Source: Panonychus citri
Taxonomy: Eukaryota; Arthropoda; Arachnida; Trombidiformes; Tetranychidae
Assembly: GCF_014898815.1 (NCBI RefSeq)
Contig: NW_026515506.1
Coordinates: 248,001-312,000, forward strand
Length of the DNA: 64,000 nt
Direction of reading: 5' to 3'
Made by a program: the position numbers and the translations under genes. Below are positions 48,472-60,300 of this stretch, one piece after another. Positions within the stretch are counted from its first letter, which is position 1. Each line of letters begins with the position of its first letter. Under the pieces are notes generated by a model. The model searched no databases. It was not told the DNA's origin and saw only the letters and a list, made by a program, of their open reading frames with translations.

Positions 48472-49255
48472 AATTGACTAAATTAATTACCACAGGTAAT
48501 ATAAAAACACAATTAAATTAACAAAAATTAAACCAAAACACAGTCAAGATTTTACCATCAAAGTTTGATCAACACAAAATCGGAAACGGAAAACCAAACC
48601 ATCAACAGAGTTCCCTTGCGGCGGTAACCATGGTAACCAAGATGCTCCATCTACCTTATGGCGCGAGAAACAAAACTAAAGATTAATTTTTTCATCGAAA
48701 ATTTAATTTAATTGTTTTGTAATTAAGATTATTTTTTACTGAATTTAGTTGATAATTTTGTCTTTTAATTGAACTTAAATCAATGTTGATTTCGTGTTTT
48801 TTGAAAGCTGCTTTTACATTTACAATCCAATAGATTGTGATGGTTGAGGATAATTATTAATAATTTTATCAATCAATTAATCAATTCAACTGAATAGTTT
48901 ATATTAGTTTATATTAATAATTGATTGTGGGGAAAATCAAAGGTTTGGATTGATTAAATTTTCGGATGAAACTTTTCGTTGGGAGATGATGAAGTTTTGA
49001 GTTCGGTTGTTGTTTTAACTAAAATGGTGAGGAGTAAATTATTGATTTGATTTTGAGAAAAGACAAATTTGAATTATCATTATGATTTTGATTGAAGATT
49101 AAAATGTTAATTCATTGATTCAATTTAGAGGTAATTGATTTCTTCTCTAAATTTGATTTACATTTTGAGAACAATTTTGTTTTTTATGGAACGAAAGAGA
49201 GGGAGAGAGAGAGATATTGATCAATATTCGTTTGATTAGTTAATTGTGGTAACAA
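48472..49255. other. RpL9 promoter region and PTRH2 3' flank
   Basis: Apart from the X-box and nearby GC-richer island (48600-48670), the interval is AT-rich with a short GA run at 49195-49213. No additional gene recognised. Confidence 0.5.
48623..48638. promoter_or_regulatory. RFX X-box palindrome upstream of RpL9
   Basis: GGTAACCATGGTAACC is a perfect 16-base palindrome and matches the symmetrical RFX-family X-box (GTNRCC..RGYAAC half sites with no gap). It lies 152 bases upstream of the RpL9 start. A CCATCT and an ATGGCGCGA word, also seen in the other promoters of this window, follow within 40 bases (48647-48666). Binding is predicted from motif only. Confidence 0.55.
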
Positions 49256-50118
49256 CTAGAGAAGTTTTAATTGTCCGGTTACTTGATCAACTAAATCAAT
49301 TGGACCGAAAATTGATAAAACTGTTACAGAACCAGCGGGAATTTGTGTTCGTCCAGCATCAGCAACAAGATAATTAGGTAATCTAAATGATTGCGCTTTG
49401 GCTGCAAGAATGTTTAATTGTTCAGCATTTTCGGCCTTTAGAACAACCTTAGTCTCTCCAGTTTCATTCCATCTAGTTAATTGACAGCCAAAGATTTTAT
49501 CATTTTCTAATAGAAACATTTGAAGACCAAGAGCTGCATGAGCGACCTGAGCAGCGGTTTTACCAACACCCATATTCAGGCTACAATTAACAGCGAAAAC
49601 CATTTTGTATTCTTGAAATGGTGCAGCATCAAGATTCCCAATCTCAGCAGCTTCAGGTCCAGAATCATTATTTTCAAATATCCAGGAAATAGCAGCTTCT
49701 ACATGTATAGAAAAAAAATGATAAAGAGAATAGAAAATAATTAGAAATAATTTGTATGAAAATGGTTTACAAGAAAATGAAGAAAACTAAATCGCTCACC
49801 GACTGAATTGTTCCCAGTTAGATACAAAGCTCGAATTGCTTTTTCTTTACTAATTCCCATACTAATTATTTGATTAAGAATCTCAGCATTTGGACTACGA
49901 TCATGTTTAATTGTTGATTTAGAAGCTTCAATTTTATTAACTCTTTCCAATGGATTGTCTTTACCACCTTCAATTGGTTGACTACAAGCACCAGATAAAT
50001 TTTGACTAGAATCGTCATCACCTCTTCCTCCTGAACTTGACACTGGTGGATTTGTTGCTTTCTTACTTTCATCACCTTCCGAACCATCACCAACACCACG
50101 TTCAGGTAAACCAGACAT
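49256..50118 (-). CDS. PTRH2: Peptidyl-tRNA hydrolase 2 with N-terminal UBA domain
   Basis: Two exons, 49800-50118 and 49256-49698, join in phase to 253 residues. Residues 1-70 are a Gly/Ser/acidic disordered stretch. Residues about 75-120 form a UBA-type three-helix domain (NAEILNQIISMGISKEKAIRAL ... NSVEAAISWIFEN). Residues 137-253 are a complete Pth2 fold with KMVFAVN, the GKTAAQVAHAA active-site helix, KVVLKA, DAGRTQIPAGSVTVL and a terminal VTGQLKLL. Pth2 cleaves the ester between peptide and tRNA after premature release from ribosomes. The human form has a membrane anchor instead of UBA; a UBA-Pth2 arrangement is known, I believe, from other invertebrates. The UBA suggests a link to ubiquitinated clients, which is inference. 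The intron falls inside the UBA domain. Confidence 0.92.
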
Positions 50119-50385
50119 CTTAATTTAACTACAATTAACTTGAGAAGAAAAAAATCAAAAGGATAACAATATGTGAGGAAGAACAAAAATTCAATGACAA
50201 TTTTACCTTATCAGGAATTAGAACACAAATGTAACAAATTGTTAGTCTTTACGATGGAATGAAAATTAATCAGGCAAAATGAGAATTTTATATAATTGAG
50301 ATCATTGATTAAAGTTAAATGATTAATTTAATTAAAAGAAATTCATTATCTCGGAAAAAAGTAAACATCAATCGGAATTCATTTC

Positions 50386-50397
50386 TGCGCATGCGCA
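50386..50397. promoter_or_regulatory. NRF1 palindrome upstream of PTRH2
   Basis: TGCGCATGCGCA is a perfect match to the NRF1/Ewg consensus (YGCGCAYGCGCR) and sits in otherwise very AT-poor-in-CpG surroundings, 268 bases upstream of the PTRH2 start. NRF1 sites are typical of promoters for mitochondrial and translation-related genes, which suits a peptidyl-tRNA hydrolase. Strong motif match; function not shown. Confidence 0.65.
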
Positions 50398-50691
50398 GTT
50401 CAATCGATTAAAATTTTACTCAAAATAAATCAAATGAATCATTTAAAACAAGATGATAATTAGAATGATTTAATTACCACTCGGAAAGTCTAAATTTAGT
50501 TTAAATAATCAGTTGACTAGAAGACAATAATTGTTAGTTATTTACAAAAGAAAAGTCAAAGAAAACAATAAGATAAACAGATTGAGTCCCAATAATAATG
50601 AGATCAATTAATTGGGTTGATTAAAATTGACACACAGAAAGAGAAAGTTGATTAAATTATAATCAATCGATTTTTTCAAGAGAAATGAAAT

Positions 50692-51823
50692 TTAAAATAT
50701 TGGAATGTAATGTTCACGCTTATTAGTGTGTATCCTTTGAGCGATACACTCGGCGATCCAAACGATATTGCGACATTCTTGTTCCTTTAGCTTGAGATAC
50801 GCATAGAAAACACCAAAGTGAAATTGCTGTAGAAACGCATTTACATTTAATTTCACTTCATATTCAAAGAATTTATCTTCCAATGTTTTCTCATCAACAT
50901 CTGACCCTTGACCACCACCGAATCCCGATTCAAATATTGATTTATAATCAGAATAGAAATCAGCAACCGCATGAACTTGATCATAATCATCACAACGAGC
51001 TAAAGCAGCTAAACCATCAGGATTTAATTTACCACATTTAGGATATAATTTGGTTCGATCTTCTCGACTTAATTCAGTTCCAAACGAGTTAATTGTAATG
51101 ATAAACGCTCTCCTATCAGCTTCAAAGGCCAATATTTCGCACATCACCTGACGGGTTGTACCATCGAGTTCATCTTCACAGAATTTGTAAAAGCTTTCAA
51201 GGTAAGCCTTATACAGAGTGTTACGAATAATTTCAATGTTCATTTCATCCATATCCTGTTCGGATAAACAATCAACGAAATATGGAGCCAATGGAGTATC
51301 AACAAGAATAGCATTGTAAAGATCGGCCGGAGTTGTGGCCACGTTAATTGCTTCCATTTGATCAAATATTCCAAGTGGATGACATTTGTCAATTAACTCT
51401 GGTATTGGTCTTTGGTGTAGAGTTCCGGTGATCAATAGGATAATGTTATCAATCATGTATGAATAAGTGATAAAATCGAGAAATGTTGATAAAGGTTCAA
51501 CTGATTGATTTCGAATATGATGAAATTCTGTAACCAATTTCTCTCGCAATTTATCCTCAATCACGGAAACAGCCAAAGGTGAAGGTTCATTAGCCAAGAA
51601 ATTACCATAATCGGTGCTTTGTAAGTGAATCTTCAAATCTAAACCAATTAGAGGAACAATTAGGATGACAATTAACACACAAACACAACAATTACTTACC
51701 ATCCAATGAATCACATTGAACTAAATTAAGGTAATCATTTTGTCTCAATATGCCACATTTAAAGCCACGAAGGAGACCCTCCAGATAACCATTCTCAACA
51801 TTGAATAAAGCTTGGAGAATCAT
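50692..51823 (-). CDS. ATP6V0D1: V-type proton ATPase subunit d (V0 sector, AC39)
   Basis: Two exons, 51700-51823 and 50692-51638, join in phase to 356 residues (human d1 is 351). The sequence follows the family along its whole length: FNVENGYLEGLLRG near the start, DYLNLVQCDSLDDLK across the intron, HLQSTDYGNFLANE, FLDFITYSYMIDNIILLITGTLHQR, KCHPLG, YNAILVDTPLAPYF, the EMNIEIIRNTLYKAYLESFY stretch, FEADRRAFIITINSFGTEL, FHFGVFYAYLKLKEQECRN and the C-terminal NYIPIF-type end (here HYIPIF). Subunit d caps the proteolipid ring and couples V1 rotation to proton pumping in endomembranes. The N-terminus MILQALFNV is a little shorter than in human; an in-frame TAA just upstream supports the start at 51823. 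Confidence 0.96.
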
Positions 51824-53943
51824 CGCTGATTTAGATGCAATTTAGTTGATTAACTGATTCCAAATGAATTCCAATTATCCAGGTAGACCAGGAAAATGAT
51901 TTTCTATAATAAACAATTAGATAAAATGAGAGGAAAATGATTAAAATTGAATAGATTGTCAAGATACTGAATGTAAACAAAAATTTTCTGACAATGTTAA
52001 AAGCATGACAGTTAACCCTTGACAACAGGAGGGAAAAGTGTCAACCAAAATAATTTACATGGCAATTGGATAGAATAAAATTTTGGAACAGAAAATCAAG
52101 ATTAGATTAAGTTGATTAATTAAAACGAGAACAACAATACAAATGTTAATCCAGTTATTTTAGTTTCAACCGGTCAATTGACATCATAACATATTTTCAC
52201 TTTGTTTTCCAAATGAACCACAAGATTAACTGATGATCAATGAATTTAATCAAAAGGTCAATTATTACCTTCGGATGATGGATTTATTGATGAAATTGAA
52301 TCAATAATTAGAATAAAAATTTAAACGAGAACTGATTGATTGTGATTAGACTATTGGTCTAACTCTCTGATTCTGAAAGCATTTGCTTCTTCATACTCAT
52401 TGTTTACATCGACTCAATTCAATTTCTTTTTTATTCCATATTGAAGCTTTTCTATTATTCAATGGGAGAAATGAATTTCAATTCCTGATCCCAATAAACT
52501 CAAGAAATTCAATTGGTTAGTCAATTGAATTAATTAATCAAGTTAATCAAAAGGTTCCATGGTTTTGTTTACATTCAAGTAAAAATGAAAATGAATTTGG
52601 ATCAACATTATTACTTGAGAAATTGTAACTTACATGATGAAATTGAGGTTGAATTTTGAGTAATCCAAATGCAAATGGTGAACAGATGAACAGATGAACA
52701 AGTGAACAATTAATATGAGATAATTAAAGAACAAGTGATTAAAATGAATCCACCAGAGAGATTAACAAGAGTATCGATGTTAATCTAACTCTTTCTCTCT
52801 AAAAAGCTTTTCCTTTTTCTTTATCCACACTCACAGTTTACACTTCGACTCACTTTCTTTTCTCTGTCTATTTTTCTATTCTTGAGCGACAAAAATTCAT
52901 TTTCATCTCAAACAATTAACATGAATTCAGTTATTCATCTCAACTGAATTGCTCTACAGTTTGTCTTTATTTATAGTTCGTAAAATAAATTCAATAGTAC
53001 ATGTCTTCAATTTGATAACATGATCAAATCACTTGATCAACAAATTGAGTCAATTTGTTTTCTTTTGTTGTAATTGTAAAATCGTGAATTTAATGTATTG
53101 ACCATTTAATTGATTGATCAACTAAATCGGTTCATTTATTTTCTTCATCTTGTTACTTTGATAGAAAGGTAAAAGTTTTCCCAAAAGTTTCGAACTTTAA
53201 AATGTCCAATCCAACTCTACGATCCATTTAATTGAAAGCGTTCATTTTAGCGCTTAAATGTTTGAATCAATTCAAGTTCTTGACATTTATTGGCATCATT
53301 ACCAATCAACTCGGGTAAATTAAGATTTACAATTAGACATTCGGTGGTTAATCATGCTGATTGATGGCCCAATACATAGTTCCAATGGAAAAGATTACAA
53401 GTTCACCATGATGGTTACCAGGGATGAAGAAGAATGGAAAACAATTAGTTAATCATAAGAATGAAACTTTGAAATATTAATATTTCCATGGAGTTTATCC
53501 AATGGAAAGAAAAGAAAATGAAATTAATATTTACAAATTCATCTTCGTCTTTTTGACTCGATCTTTTCATTGGTTCCAAAGTAGAAAGTTTCATTTCTTT
53601 TCCTTCAACGGAATCTTCATTTTCTATTGATAATCAATTATCGATATTAAAGTTAATTTTAAAAGTCAACATGATGAAGAAACAGAGTGAGAAAGAGATC
53701 AAGGCATTTAGGAGATTTTAATCATCAAGCCGATCAAAGCCATCGCAAAGACTTAATCCAAAGTTGCAAGATTAACTGTCGTAGGCAAAGGATTAAATGA
53801 CGATTATTTGATAATGAGAGAAGAAAAAAATGAAGAAAATGTATTAATTTCATCTATCAATAATTACCAAACAAGTTACAACTCGAATCATTTGTGATTG
53901 TGGTTACAATTGTACTGGAAAGGAAAAGACAACGAAGGTCAAA
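51824..53943. other. Intergenic between divergent V-ATPase d and SLC17 genes
   Basis: Contains promoter DNA of both genes and one copy of the 0.39 kb dispersed repeat (52485-52872). The rest is AT-rich and shows no other gene. Confidence 0.5.
52485..52872. repeat. 0.39 kb dispersed direct repeat, copy 1
   Basis: Nearly identical to 56529-56917 in the same orientation, about 4.0 kb away, so the two copies flank the SLC17 gene. It includes the words GGTTCCATGGTTTTGTTTAC and GGTGAACAGATGAACAGATG (an internal short tandem), and a TCTTTCTCTCTAAAAAGC tail. No terminal inverted repeats or coding frame are seen. Confidence 0.95.
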
Positions 53944-55806
53944 ATGACTGGTGCCCGAAGTTTACCCCGAAATAGTATCATCTCTATTAAATCAGCGATT
54001 CAAAGTGTGGCCCGATTTCGTTGGCTAATCTTCATAATCGGAAATTTAGCCAATTTCAGTCTCTCCATGGTGAACACCAGCTTGAGTTTGGCGATCGTCG
54101 CAATGATCAAGAAAAACGAGAAAGAAGGTAACATGACGATAAGTTCAGCGCTTAACGGTTCGGCTGAAGTGTCCATAGAACCGATAACAACTTGGTACTC
54201 GCCTTTATGGTTAACATCTTCTTCCCCTGATGATGATGTTCACGTCGATTGGACAAGTACTGATAAAGATCGTATGTTACAAGCTTCTTTTTGGGGAACA
54301 CTCGTAATGTCTTCTTTCGGAGGTCGTATTTGTGAAATGGTTGGTCCTCGACGAACAGTTTCAATGGCACTGGTCACAACGGGAATTAGTAACATCGCGT
54401 TTCCAATGGTGGCGAAAAATCGTTCATCGGTGCTTATCTCATTAGAATACTTCAAGGAACAGTCACCGGTGTGACTCAACCATCTTCGTTTGTAATGATC
54501 TCACGTTGGTCAACGGCAGAGGAACGGACACTTTCCAGTGCCGTCGTAACTTCGGGTGGATCTTTAGGTAATCTTATTTCTCTTCCATTGGCTGGTGTTC
54601 TGGTTTCCAGTTCTTTCCTCGGTGGTTGGCCTTCAGTCTTCTACATATTAGGTTCACTTTGTTTAATTGTTTCCGTTCTTTGGTATTTTATGATCTACGA
54701 TACACCCGAGGAACACCCTCGTCTCAGTCCAGAAGAATTGGAAGAGATATTAACCAAAAGGTCACTTAAATCGGGCGAAAGAGTAAGTTGATCAATTACC
54801 GATTTTCTTATTCAGACAATGAACTTCATCTAATCGTTCATGTTTCACCAGGTTCCAGTTCCATGGCGGTCGATTTTCACTTCGCTTCCAGTCTATGCAT
54901 ATTTGGTACCTCAGTTCACTTATGGTTGGGTTGTCGCCGTTGTCGCTTCTCAGATCCCGTCATTCTATGAAGAGGTGTTAGGATTTTCTCATGAAGCTGT
55001 AAGTATTTTTGTTTGGTGAAAGTTTCGATTTTACTAATAATCATTACCATTAGAACGGATTTGTCGCAAGTTTACCTTGGTTGGTATCTATGGGTAGCTC
55101 TCTAATTGGAAGTTCGATCGCGGACAAAGTTCGTAGGACTAATCGTTTCTCTCTGTCTGCAGTTCGTAAATCATTTACTGTCATTGGTAAGTCGAGATTT
55201 TTTTTTCGACTTTTGATGAAAAATACTCATAAATTATTCTCAATATTTTGTCTCTCGAAAGGTCTTGGTGCTGTTTCTTTAGGCTTATTCGCAATCACCA
55301 CATTGGGTAAAAGGAAACTCGCTGTTGTTTTAACTCTCGGCTTATCCAAAGGAATGGGAACTTTAAGTGTCGCTGGTTCAGGTGCTAATCACCTCGACAT
55401 AGCGCCAACATTTGCTGGGACATTAGCTGGATTCGCTGGCATGTTACAAAGTATCGCATCTCTAGCGGCAAACGAAGGTGTCGCTCGTATTGTCGGTGAT
55501 GATCCGACACCAGAAAATTGGTATCGCTTTTTTTACATCTCAGCAGCAATTAACGCTTGTGGTGTCATCATTTTCTGTCTCATTGGTTCCGGAACGACAC
55601 AAGATTGGGATCCATCTTCCGTTCGTAGGCAAAGTGTTAAATCTGTCGTTAGCATTAAATCTCGTAAATTCAGCACCAAATCTGAAACAAGTTCACGTTC
55701 AAATCCAATGTCACAACAACCTCATCAATCTAATCAACACGAACAAAACAATCAACATCTGACCGTGGCAGTGATTGGAGATAATAAAGAGCAGATCAAC
55801 AATTAA
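53944..55806 (+). CDS. SLC17-type anion transporter (MFS), with an apparent frameshift
   Basis: Exons 53944-54782, 54852-54998, 55054-55186 and 55262-55806 join in phase. The product resembles the sialin/vesicular-glutamate/Na-phosphate family: RFRWLIFIIGNLANFSLSMVN (TM1), a glycosylatable first loop, DWTSTDKDRMLQASFWGTLVMSSFGGRI, then LIRILQGTVTGVTQPSSF, VPWRSIFTSLPVYAYLV, and ANHLDIAPTFAGTLAGF near the end, with about 12 membrane segments overall. The tail is Ser/Gln/Asn-rich. One defect is visible. In exon 1, the frame before the A5 run at 54415-54419 and the frame after it differ by one base, so the direct reading stops at 54472-54474. Everything else, including all splice sites, is intact, which suggests a sequencing or assembly indel or a very young null allele. 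With the frame continuous, the protein would be about 554 residues. Substrate cannot be told. Confidence 0.8.
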
Positions 55807-56299
55807 TAACAAATCAACTGAATAGTTTGTTTTTCAATGCGAATAACAAAAAAAAACCTAAACGGCAAAATTTTCCTAATACAATGTAAACAATTAGATT
55901 AACTGTTAAAATAAGAAAACCTTGACATTAATTGTTGGATAAGAAAAGATTAACTTCCAATGATGGTAAATAAATGAAATATTAAACTGATCTCGTCTCA
56001 CAATTCAAATCATTTATCATTTAATTCCCAAGCTTTTTAATCAACCAACTGATCGTTGAATGAGCAAAGGAAATAAAAGTTTTATCAAGTTTTCAATTAC
56101 AATAGTAATCAACTAATCACGAAGAGATTAATTGAATTAATCGATTACCTTGTCGACATAAATAGATCTCAACCTGAATACGATCATATTGATAATTAAC
56201 ATGTAATTTCAATTCTAAAAGTATGACAATCACTTTCCATCAGTTGTTTAGATTAATTAAAAGGTTATTTACCCTCAGGTGAAAATGTCAACCAATTTA

Positions 56300-56382
56300 G
56301 ATGAAGATTATTACATGAGAAATTGTAACATTTACATGATGCAATTGAAGCTGAATTTTGAGTAAGCCAAGTACAAAAATGA
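56300..56382. repeat. Diverged third copy of part of the 0.39 kb repeat
   Basis: GAGAAATTGTAAC, TTACATGATG and GAATTTTGAGTAA appear in the same order and spacing as at 52611-52665, with substitutions between them. It is an older partial copy just upstream of copy 2. Confidence 0.75.
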
Positions 56383-56528
56383 GCTTCAATTATTTGTTTG
56401 TGTCGCTTTTTTGACGAGGTCAAAAGTGGCCTGAAAAAAATTTTCGAAATTTTTAGTTTATCAAAATAAAATTCAACACTTTTACTCTGATTTGACTCCA
56501 ATATTAAATGAGAGATGAATCTCTGTAT

Positions 56529-56917
56529 CTGATCCCAAAAAAACTCAAGAAATTCATTTGGTGAGTCAATTGAATTAATTAATCAAGTTAATCAAAAGGT
56601 TCCATGGTTTTGTTTACATTCAAGTAAAAATGAAAATGAATTTGGATCAACATTATTACTTGAGAAATTGTAACTTACATGATGAAATTGAGGTTGAATT
56701 TTGAGTAATCCAAATGCAAATGGTGAACAGATGAACAGATGAACAAGTGAACAATTAATATGAGATAATTAAAGAACAAGTGATTAAAATGAATCCACCA
56801 GAGAGATTAACAAGAGTATCGATGTTAATCTAACTCTTTCTCTCTAAAAAGCTTTTCCTTTTTCTTTATCCACACTCACAGTTTACACTTCGACTCACTT
56901 TCTTTTCTCTGTCTATT
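56529..56917. repeat. 0.39 kb dispersed direct repeat, copy 2
   Basis: Second near-identical copy of 52485-52872, located 0.45-0.83 kb upstream of the DIS3L2 start codon. Copy 1 lies at a similar distance before the V-ATPase d start codon, but on the opposite side relative to transcription. Confidence 0.95.
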
Positions 56918-57362
56918 ATTTTTTTCTATTTTCTTTTTCCTCTGTCTACTTTTCTTTCTCTTAGGTCAGATGGAAACTTTTTCTCATTTCTATTGTGTTC
57001 ATTTTAATTTCTAATTAATTTGATTTCATTTTTAATCCAAGTAATTTACAGTTTTCGTTTCTCTACAATTTAGTGTAAACTTAAATTCTCTAAATTGGTA
57101 TTTCTATCAACCATTTAGAAATAATTTTCTCTCTGTGTTCTCATTTCCTTTTATTCTCTGTCTAGTTTTTAGATATTTGCTCTTCCATTGTTTTCATCTT
57201 CTCTCGATATTTCTCTTATACCTATTTTTTTTGTTTTCGAATTTGCAATCAATCAATCGTTTCGAATTCACTATCTCTCTTTCCTGTTCATACATATTCA
57301 TATATTTCTCTGGCGATTCTCCTCTTGAAGTGAACAAATTAACCATTAACCCGATTCGTGAT

Positions 57363-60300
57363 ATGAATGTGCAGCGAAGCCGTTTACCAACCTACACAGC
57401 TAATGGTAATACTTATGGTTACAATTCACCATTAACTAATCGGCGAGGTTCTCTATCAACACCATCACCTACTAACAATATGTTCAGTCCATCTCATCGA
57501 GAGTATCATCAAGTAACCTCACCTTTCTATCAAGTAACAACACAATTAAATAACAATTCTAATTCCAATGGTTGTGGTGATAATTTACTATCTTCTACTA
57601 GAAACTCTTTACCCCGTGAGACAAACCGTCATTATGCCACTTCACCTACCTTGAATTACACCAATCACAATAGCTGTACTAATAATAACCATAACAACAA
57701 CACCAGTAACAACTCTCATCGCCACCAACCAAAATTACAACAGCAACAGCAACATCATCATCATCCACATTTTCATCATCATCATCATCCATACAACAAC
57801 CAAACCTGTCACGGTGTTGCTTCTTATAATAATACTAACAATGTTTTCACCAGTAACAAAAATTACAACAATAATAGTTATTTCTTTCAATCAGCTCCTT
57901 CAAGTACTCTAACTAGTCCAAGGTGCTCCTTACCTGGTACACCAAACGATCATCATTCATCACCATCAAATCAATTTAAATTAGAATCTCCATCAATTAA
58001 ATCATCTTCTTCAACACCTTCCAGAGTCATGTCAAGACAAACCTCATCAACAACCTCTTCCTCAGCAACCAAAAATCGTAAACCAGGCCTAACAAAATCA
58101 TCAACTGTCGCCTCTGTCCTATCCGATTCATCAATTAAAACGGCCACTAGTAGTGGACTTAATAGTCGCCGACAATTTGACAGTTACATGCCTTTGTGTG
58201 AAGTCCAATCAGCCCTTAAAAAGGGTGAAGTCATTGAGGTAATTATAATTTCTGTTTTTTTTAACTCTCTTTATTTCCTCTTACATAATAATCAATCTAT
58301 TAATTTACTCTCTTTATCCATTTTTTTTACTCTACTTACAGGGCGTCCTAAGGATCAATCCAAAAAATTTTGAAGATGCTTATATTAGTGCACCGGTAAT
58401 CATTGGTACCCAAATATTTTCACTCGTTCAAAGTCACACAATCCTATCCTAGTTATATTAATTGTGTGTGCTTGACATGAATGTTTCCTTTGTTTCTATT
58501 TAATTTACAAAATTAACCTTAGTTTGCATCAAAATTTTGTGCAGGTTTTAAATTTTTATCCACATTTAAACCAATTCATAAAAATAATCATCTCATAAAA
58601 CTGTATTAATTAGATAAGATTACAATATTGTTAACGTAGACATTGTTACTCTTTATACTATCCCTATTTGTAGATGAAACTTTAAAGTGTATTTCACTCA
58701 TGAGAGGATTATTTTTTTGTATTTAGGTTTGTTACCAAATTGATCAGTGAATCTGATTATCGATTTCTTGTTAATAATTAGGTTGATCGGATTTATTTTC
58801 TCTGTTTTGCTCTTATCAGGTTTACATCTCGTTACTTGTTTTCTCCCTCTGTTTTTATTTCTTTTTTTTTATTACATTTTGTCTTATTTTCTACTTCCCA
58901 TTCTCTGACCTCATGTAAATTTGCTCAAAAATTATGATTTAATGAGATTTTATTTGTTTTAACCAACAGGACGGGCGGATGGACATATACATTGCCGGAA
59001 TAGAAGGTAGAAACAGAGCGTTCAATGGTGATAGAGTTGCGGTTGCTTTGAATCCTCCAAAAAAATGGAAGGTAAATTGATTCTCTCATATGTATGAACG
59101 TTTTTTCCATCTTTTTTTTGTATCTTCCTTTGCCTTTCTTGTATTAGATTCTTTATGAAAAGCTTCGTGTTAAGTGGAAAGATTGGGGCCAAGAAATTGA
59201 TGAAACCTTACGAAATCAGTTATCCCTCAAGGAAGATGCTCACCCCAAAGGATTTTGGCCAACACCAGTTTCTGGTCAGGAAGAGTCAGAAGAAACAAGT
59301 CACAGTACAAAATCAAAATCGTCAAAAGTCAAACGAAAATCTGACCCTGTGATGGACCCTCAACCTTATGCTCCATCTTATGCAATCACCGAAGAGCATA
59401 TTTTAGACATGATAAATGACCTTGAAGACTTTCATTGCTCTATTTTCTCCAATGAACAAGAACCAATTGATGATGATGATGAAGAAGAAGAAGAAAATGG
59501 ATCTGATGAAGAGAAGACTCCTCACAAAACTCCAACGAAAACAACGTCTTCTAAAAAAAGTAAATCGGAATCAGACACCACTGGTGGAAAAAAGAAAAAG
59601 AAAATAAAATCTAAGAGCAAAGAATCTTCTAGTACCACACCAAGTAAATCCAGGAAAAAGGAAGAGGTGAAAGTTAACATTCCTGAAGGTTTACCTTCAT
59701 ACTTTGTTGACCTCACCGCTGAAAATTTTGTCGGGTGTCCTCACTGGGAGGAATTCATTCAGAGAACTGGTCAAGTTAAGGCAATCATGTCGGAAGTACA
59801 TTCTCGCTTTGCTGGAGGTAAATTAAAATTGGCTAAAGATCGTAATACAAATTGGGCCTTATTTTGTCCAACCGATAGTAAAGTACCTCGAATGTTAATT
59901 CCCATGGATCAGTGTCCACCCGATTTCATGGCACATTCTAACCATTATGATAGCACCATGTTTATTGCAAGAATAGTCTCATGGGAAGATGACAGTAAAT
60001 TACCAATTGGTACATTAGTTAAAAAATTGGGCTCATCTGGAGATATTAACGTTGAAACTGAAATTATTTTAACCGAAAATGGTATTGATGATAGTGAATT
60101 TGACGAAGATATTATTATTGGATTACCTACTGTACAAAAATCGACTGATTATAAAATACCAAACAAGGAACTTTTAACAAGGAAAGATTTTCATGATGTT
60201 TGTGTTTTCACCATTGACCCAAGTACAGCTCGTGATCTTGACGATGCGATATCAATTCGTGACATCGAAAATGAAAAAGGTTTAAATGGATGTTCATTGT

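Larger units (their letters stand above)
55807..57362. other. Intergenic and leader of DIS3L2
   Basis: Holds the 3' flank of the SLC17 gene (AATAAA at 55969-55974), a diverged and a near-identical copy of the 0.39 kb repeat, and a T-rich leader before the DIS3L2 start. A longer open frame upstream of ATG 57363 (from about 57135) translates to Phe/Leu-rich sequence from T-rich DNA and is taken as untranslated. Confidence 0.45.

Noticed and set aside
54471..54791. Second half of SLC17 exon 1 as a separate gene
   Set aside because: Both halves belong to one transporter fold and join at a homopolymer frameshift; there is no promoter or start between them.
57135..57362. N-terminal extension of DIS3L2 upstream of ATG 57363
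   Set aside because: It is Phe/Leu-rich sequence from T-rich DNA with no resemblance to the family, and is better read as leader.
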